From contig CAAGNP010000019.1 in assembly GCA_900771335.1 (NCBI GenBank), forward strand, positions 1 through 64,000: a DNA stretch of 64,000 nucleotides, written 5' to 3'. Numbering within the stretch: the first letter of the stretch is position 1; every line of letters begins with the position of its first letter. Of this stretch, positions 61,258 to 64,000 are shown in pieces. This stretch comes from Rikenellaceae bacterium. Its GTDB lineage: Bacteria; Bacteroidota; Bacteroidia; Bacteroidales; UBA932. Both the position numbers and the translations under genes were made by a program. Under the pieces are notes generated by a model. That model saw only the letters and a list, made by a program, of their open reading frames with translations, was not told where the DNA came from and searched no databases.

Positions 61258-63522
61258 CTATTTTACGAAGAATGGCCAGAATATACCGAGCTTGAAGGCC
61301 CGTTTGGGCTTGATGTAGTGGTAGGCTGAGAAGTAATCACCTGTCGGCCATCCGTCGGTGGCATTGGTAAACTTGAGGAATATTGATGCTGTTTTCCACT
61401 GGAGATTTGCAAAGACATCTATGTAGGGTGTGTTCCCTATCAGCTCCGATACCTGATTCTGGAATTGTCCTGTAGCAGGGTTGTATGCAGGGGCATAGTA
61501 AGCTGTGGTGAATGTGCCGTCTGCACCCACTTGTGCAGTAAGTACATTCTTGACTATAGGGAATTCGAAGTAGTATCTGAGGTGCAGGGCCACCAGCGGA
61601 AGAGGGATAGATTCCTGGTTGGATGAGAGCTGGAACAGTATCTGGTTGTCCAGATGGAACATCCATATCTTGAAATCTTTCTTGAGGTAGGCGCTCATCA
61701 CATTTACCAGCTCAGGTGTCTGTCTGATGATGCCTAGTGTGTCGTAGTATATGTTGTTGTTTACCAAGGCGTAACCGAAGTAAGCGGACATTTTCCACTT
61801 GGGTATATTCAGTTCACCTTCAATTTTAGTTCTGGATATTTTGCCAAAGTCGTTGTTCCAGATGTAGTGGTTCGAGTACAAGTGTTCCGAGTAGTAGTCG
61901 GGCCTTTTGAGTGAAGAGCTGAATCTGGCGGTGAGGTCTACACCTTGGCCTTTGTCCTTAAACGGATAGAATGAGAATGTGGCGTTGGCATTGAGATCGA
62001 AGTCTCCAATGTTGTGCCCTATCAGGTTCAGTTTTCCGAATGCATCCCATGCGAAATACTTACGGAATTTACCGTTGGCAGAGGCGTAGATATATGTGTT
62101 ATTGAGATGGACATCGCTGCTGCGGTAAAGGAACGACTCCGGTGTGAAGGAGTAGTAGGTAAGCATCTGGAAACCTATACCACCCTCTATCTGTGAGATG
62201 ATGGCGTCATTGGCCCATGGCTGGATCCTGACAAACAGTCTGTTGGTCAGGTCGGCGACCCTCATCGAGTCGGAACTGGTGGTGGGGTCGATATAGAAGT
62301 TATTGTTGTAGAACGCCCTCCCTATACGGTCGGATGTGCTTATCTTGTCGGTGTAGAATTTGGTGAAGTGTGAGTATTCTCCATAGTGGCCGAAGTATGC
62401 CATAGTACCCTCTCCTGCACCCAAGCTGTCCCCTTTCTCTTTGGTGAGCTCGGCGCTGAGTGTGTCCCTTACAAGTGTATCTTTTTTCTGCTTGAATCTG
62501 ATGGGGATGCCGTAAGAGTGGTTGATGAAGAATGACTTCTTTACTATTCTGTTGGATGCCTCACGGAGGTTTATAGCGATGGTCTTGGCATCGAGAACTG
62601 TATCCCTGACCTCACGTGAGTCCACGATACCACCGTTCTCACCCCTTCTGATGGTGTTGGAGATAAACCCTCCGTTGGCTACATAGCGCTCTCCCAGGTA
62701 GTTGGCTGTAAGGGAGAATGTCCTGTTGTTGGTCCCTTCATTGGTGAGAAGGCCTTTTCCACCATACATGTGGTACTCCAGATGGGCATTGAGCTTGGGG
62801 GTGATATTCTGGGTGTTCATGAACTTCATGCTTGACTCCTCCTTGTCGCTGTATGAGAAGAGTGTTCCCCAATATGCCAGGACGGTATGTGGTGTCTTGG
62901 TGTTGTAGAAGGGCATGGTTTCGGGTGTGTAGCTGTAGGGGAGATATGGGGCATAGAATGGTGCTACATCAAATTCGCGGCGTTTGAACCAGTTGAAGTT
63001 CTGGGTGGCGGAGCCTATCACACCGAGGTATGTCGCATTTACATCTTCGTGGAAGAACGGGTATTCGGTATACCAGTCATTGAAGGTGGTGTCGACATCT
63101 ATCCGTTTCTGCTTGTTGAAATATGTGTTGGTATTCCAGGCAATAATCTTTTCGTAGTAGAGTGAGTCGGGAAATGCGCAGGTCTGCAGGATTCGTGGGG
63201 TCGAGAGACGGATACTGTCCTTCACCGCTTTTACGCTGTCGCGGTACATTTTCCGTTTCTCCTTTTCGGACAATTGCTTCACCTGGCTCTTCAGGGAGTC
63301 TTTGACTGCCAGTGAGTCCCCTGCGGCTACGCCCAATGAGTCTTTGACTGCCAGTGTGTCCACTGCGGCCAAGGCCAATGAATCTGCGGATGAGAGGATT
63401 GTAGAGTCCATCGCTGCACTTTTCAGGGTGTCGGGAAGCGCTGTCTCTTGGGCAAAAAGAAGCCTTGTGGGCAATAAGCTCACAAGGCATATGAGTAATA
63501 TTTTGAGATTTGCGCTTTTCAT
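61258..63522 (-). CDS. Putative outer-membrane porin
   Basis: About 754 residues from ATG 63522 (MKSANLKILLICLVSLLPTR, signal peptide cut after FAQ). A short repeat stretch (LAVKDSLG and LAVKDSLK, about residues 50-80), then a long strand-rich region with alternating aromatics, ending in WPFFVK. This is the 'putative porin' family of Bacteroidetes. The start is chosen over 63540 because it opens the signal peptide. The -7 box TACATTTG (63537-63530) would leave nearly no leader. Confidence 0.82.
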   Translation of the reverse strand: MKSANLKILLICLVSLLPTRLLFAQETALPDTLKSAAMDSTILSSADSLALAAVDTLAVKDSLGVAAGDSLAVKDSLKSQVKQLSEKEKRKMYRDSVKAVKDSIRLSTPRILQTCAFPDSLYYEKIIAWNTNTYFNKQKRIDVDTTFNDWYTEYPFFHEDVNATYLGVIGSATQNFNWFKRREFDVAPFYAPYLPYSYTPETMPFYNTKTPHTVLAYWGTLFSYSDKEESSMKFMNTQNITPKLNAHLEYHMYGGKGLLTNEGTNNRTFSLTANYLGERYVANGGFISNTIRRGENGGIVDSREVRDTVLDAKTIAINLREASNRIVKKSFFINHSYGIPIRFKQKKDTLVRDTLSAELTKEKGDSLGAGEGTMAYFGHYGEYSHFTKFYTDKISTSDRIGRAFYNNNFYIDPTTSSDSMRVADLTNRLFVRIQPWANDAIISQIEGGIGFQMLTYYSFTPESFLYRSSDVHLNNTYIYASANGKFRKYFAWDAFGKLNLIGHNIGDFDLNANATFSFYPFKDKGQGVDLTARFSSSLKRPDYYSEHLYSNHYIWNNDFGKISRTKIEGELNIPKWKMSAYFGYALVNNNIYYDTLGIIRQTPELVNVMSAYLKKDFKIWMFHLDNQILFQLSSNQESIPLPLVALHLRYYFEFPIVKNVLTAQVGADGTFTTAYYAPAYNPATGQFQNQVSELIGNTPYIDVFANLQWKTASIFLKFTNATDGWPTGDYFSAYHYIKPKRAFKLGIFWPFFVK
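63302..63391 (-). repeat. Tandem repeat in the porin N-terminus
   Basis: Two or so 45-bp units with TTTGACTGCCAGTG (63300 and 63345) encode repeats of DSLAVKDSL. In-frame length change here would not break the protein. Confidence 0.6.
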
Positions 63523-63529
63523 CAAGGCG

Positions 63530-63537
63530 CAAATGTA
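63530..63537 (-). promoter_or_regulatory. -7 box of the porin-mltF operon
   Basis: TACATTTG on the minus strand, 8 bp before ATG 63522. Transcription would begin about 1-3 nt before the start codon, so the message may be almost leaderless, or the box is by chance. Confidence 0.3.
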
Positions 63538-63561
63538 CAAAAAATATGCTATAGAATAAAA

Positions 63562-64000
63562 TTACACACCTTTTACTCTCTCTCTGTACACTTTGATACA
63601 CTCAGCAAGTCTTTCGTGAGCTGTAGTATCGCCAGGTACGTTGTGTGAAGGGTGGATGTATAGTTTTACACCTCTCTCTTCAAGGATCTCAGCTACAGTG
63701 ATAACTGTTAGCCATACACAAGTGATAAGAGCCATTGTAGAAACAGGACCTACTTTGTCGAAGTGGTTTTTCAAGCTTACACTTGCGTCTACAAGTGGTG
63801 CGCATGAGTCAACAACCACGTCAGCGATTTGGAATAGGTTCTTTCCGCAAGAGTGGCGAGGTTTCTTGTCACCGGTGTTGGCTGCAGAACCGAATACGAT
63901 AACTTTCATACCAAGTTCTTTGGCTTTAAGAGCTACGTCGATGTTTACAGCGTTGATACCGGTGTGTGAGAATAGCCAGATACAATCTCTCTTGTCGAAA
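63562..64000 (-). CDS. SIS-domain sugar-phosphate isomerase-like protein (partial)
   Basis: The last about 146 codons; the frame is open to the window edge. Reading from the edge gives FDKRDCIWLFSHTGINAVNI, then DVALKAKELGMKVIVFGS, a SIS-domain phosphosugar-binding pattern, then a SIS-like end with HPSHNVPGD. A start at 63909 (MKVIVFG) is internal to this frame and should not be used. It resembles the 'sugar isomerase domain' (UPF0309-like) group. Codon use is strongly biased, as in highly expressed genes. Confidence 0.75.
   Translation of the reverse strand, partial: FDKRDCIWLFSHTGINAVNIDVALKAKELGMKVIVFGSAANTGDKKPRHSCGKNLFQIADVVVDSCAPLVDASVSLKNHFDKVGPVSTMALITCVWLTVITVAEILEERGVKLYIHPSHNVPGDTTAHERLAECIKVYRERVKGV

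Noticed and set aside
63562..63909. Complete 115-residue protein starting at 63909
   Set aside because: The frame is open further upstream to the window edge with SIS-domain sequence, so this Met is internal.

Overview
The window looks like chromosomal DNA of a Bacteroidales bacterium. The signs are Bacteroidetes-type -7 promoter boxes (TAnnTTTG) upstream of many genes, many lipoproteins with Bacteroidetes lipoboxes, a Mfa/FimA-type fimbrial locus, DUF3822, DUF4293 and DUF3575 families, and a PurF-like paralogue starting MGG. It is probably a butyrate-forming species: ackA-ptb-buk lie at 3.2-6.4 kb and an acetyl-CoA hydrolase/CoA-transferase family gene at 21.3-22.6 kb. I cannot name the species.

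Layout. 0-11.3 kb: possible transposase fragment at the edge, RRM RNA-binding protein, PurF-like protein without its catalytic cysteine, short ComEC, the acetate/butyrate kinase cluster, MATE exporter plus cytidylate-kinase-like protein, and a complete siderophore/cobalamin-type ABC importer. 11.7-25 kb: glycosyltransferase, tRNA-Asp, rsmD/DUF3822 operon, NrnA-type DHH phosphoesterase, two FKBP-type lipoproteins, an epimerase with a C-terminal zinc ribbon, prfA, CoA-transferase, mazG, tcdA and an SDR. 25-28 kb: a VUT/YhhQ transporter overlapping a radical SAM gene (probable queuosine precursor salvage), a DUF3089 lipoprotein hydrolase, and a fused remnant of a second copy of the transporter/radical SAM pair. 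28-42 kb: uvrA with an inserted repeat peptide, a RelA-like synthetase with a broken hydrolase site, uvrB, amidase, M28 peptidase, a TPR protein, a SirB1-like protein and a nucleoside phosphorylase. 42.4-55.7 kb: one minus-strand fimbrial operon (DUF3575 barrel protein, anchor-like lipoprotein, four fimbrillins, two large tip-like proteins). 55.8-64 kb: FGE-domain protein, tRNA-Gly, FtsX/LolE-like permease, a RAYT transposase island, MltF-like lytic transglycosylase, porin and a partial SIS-domain protein.

The most striking system is a family of eight intergenic repeats (11.4, 11.6, 31.0, 42.3, 58.3, 58.5, 59.8 and 60.0 kb). Every copy is exactly 102 bp from GTCAG to CTGAC, with a 24-bp GC-rich palindrome exactly in the middle (39+24+39) and partly complementary outer arms. 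All lie in the same orientation. Four of them flank, two on each side and with identical 214-bp spacing, a single gene (58725-59636, minus) encoding a Y1/HUH REP-associated tyrosine transposase (RAYT). This looks like a Bacteroidales REP-RAYT system whose repeat unit is much longer than classical REPs. A second notable event is the microhomology-joined transporter/radical SAM remnant beside uvrA, whose coding differences from the intact copy are all synonymous.
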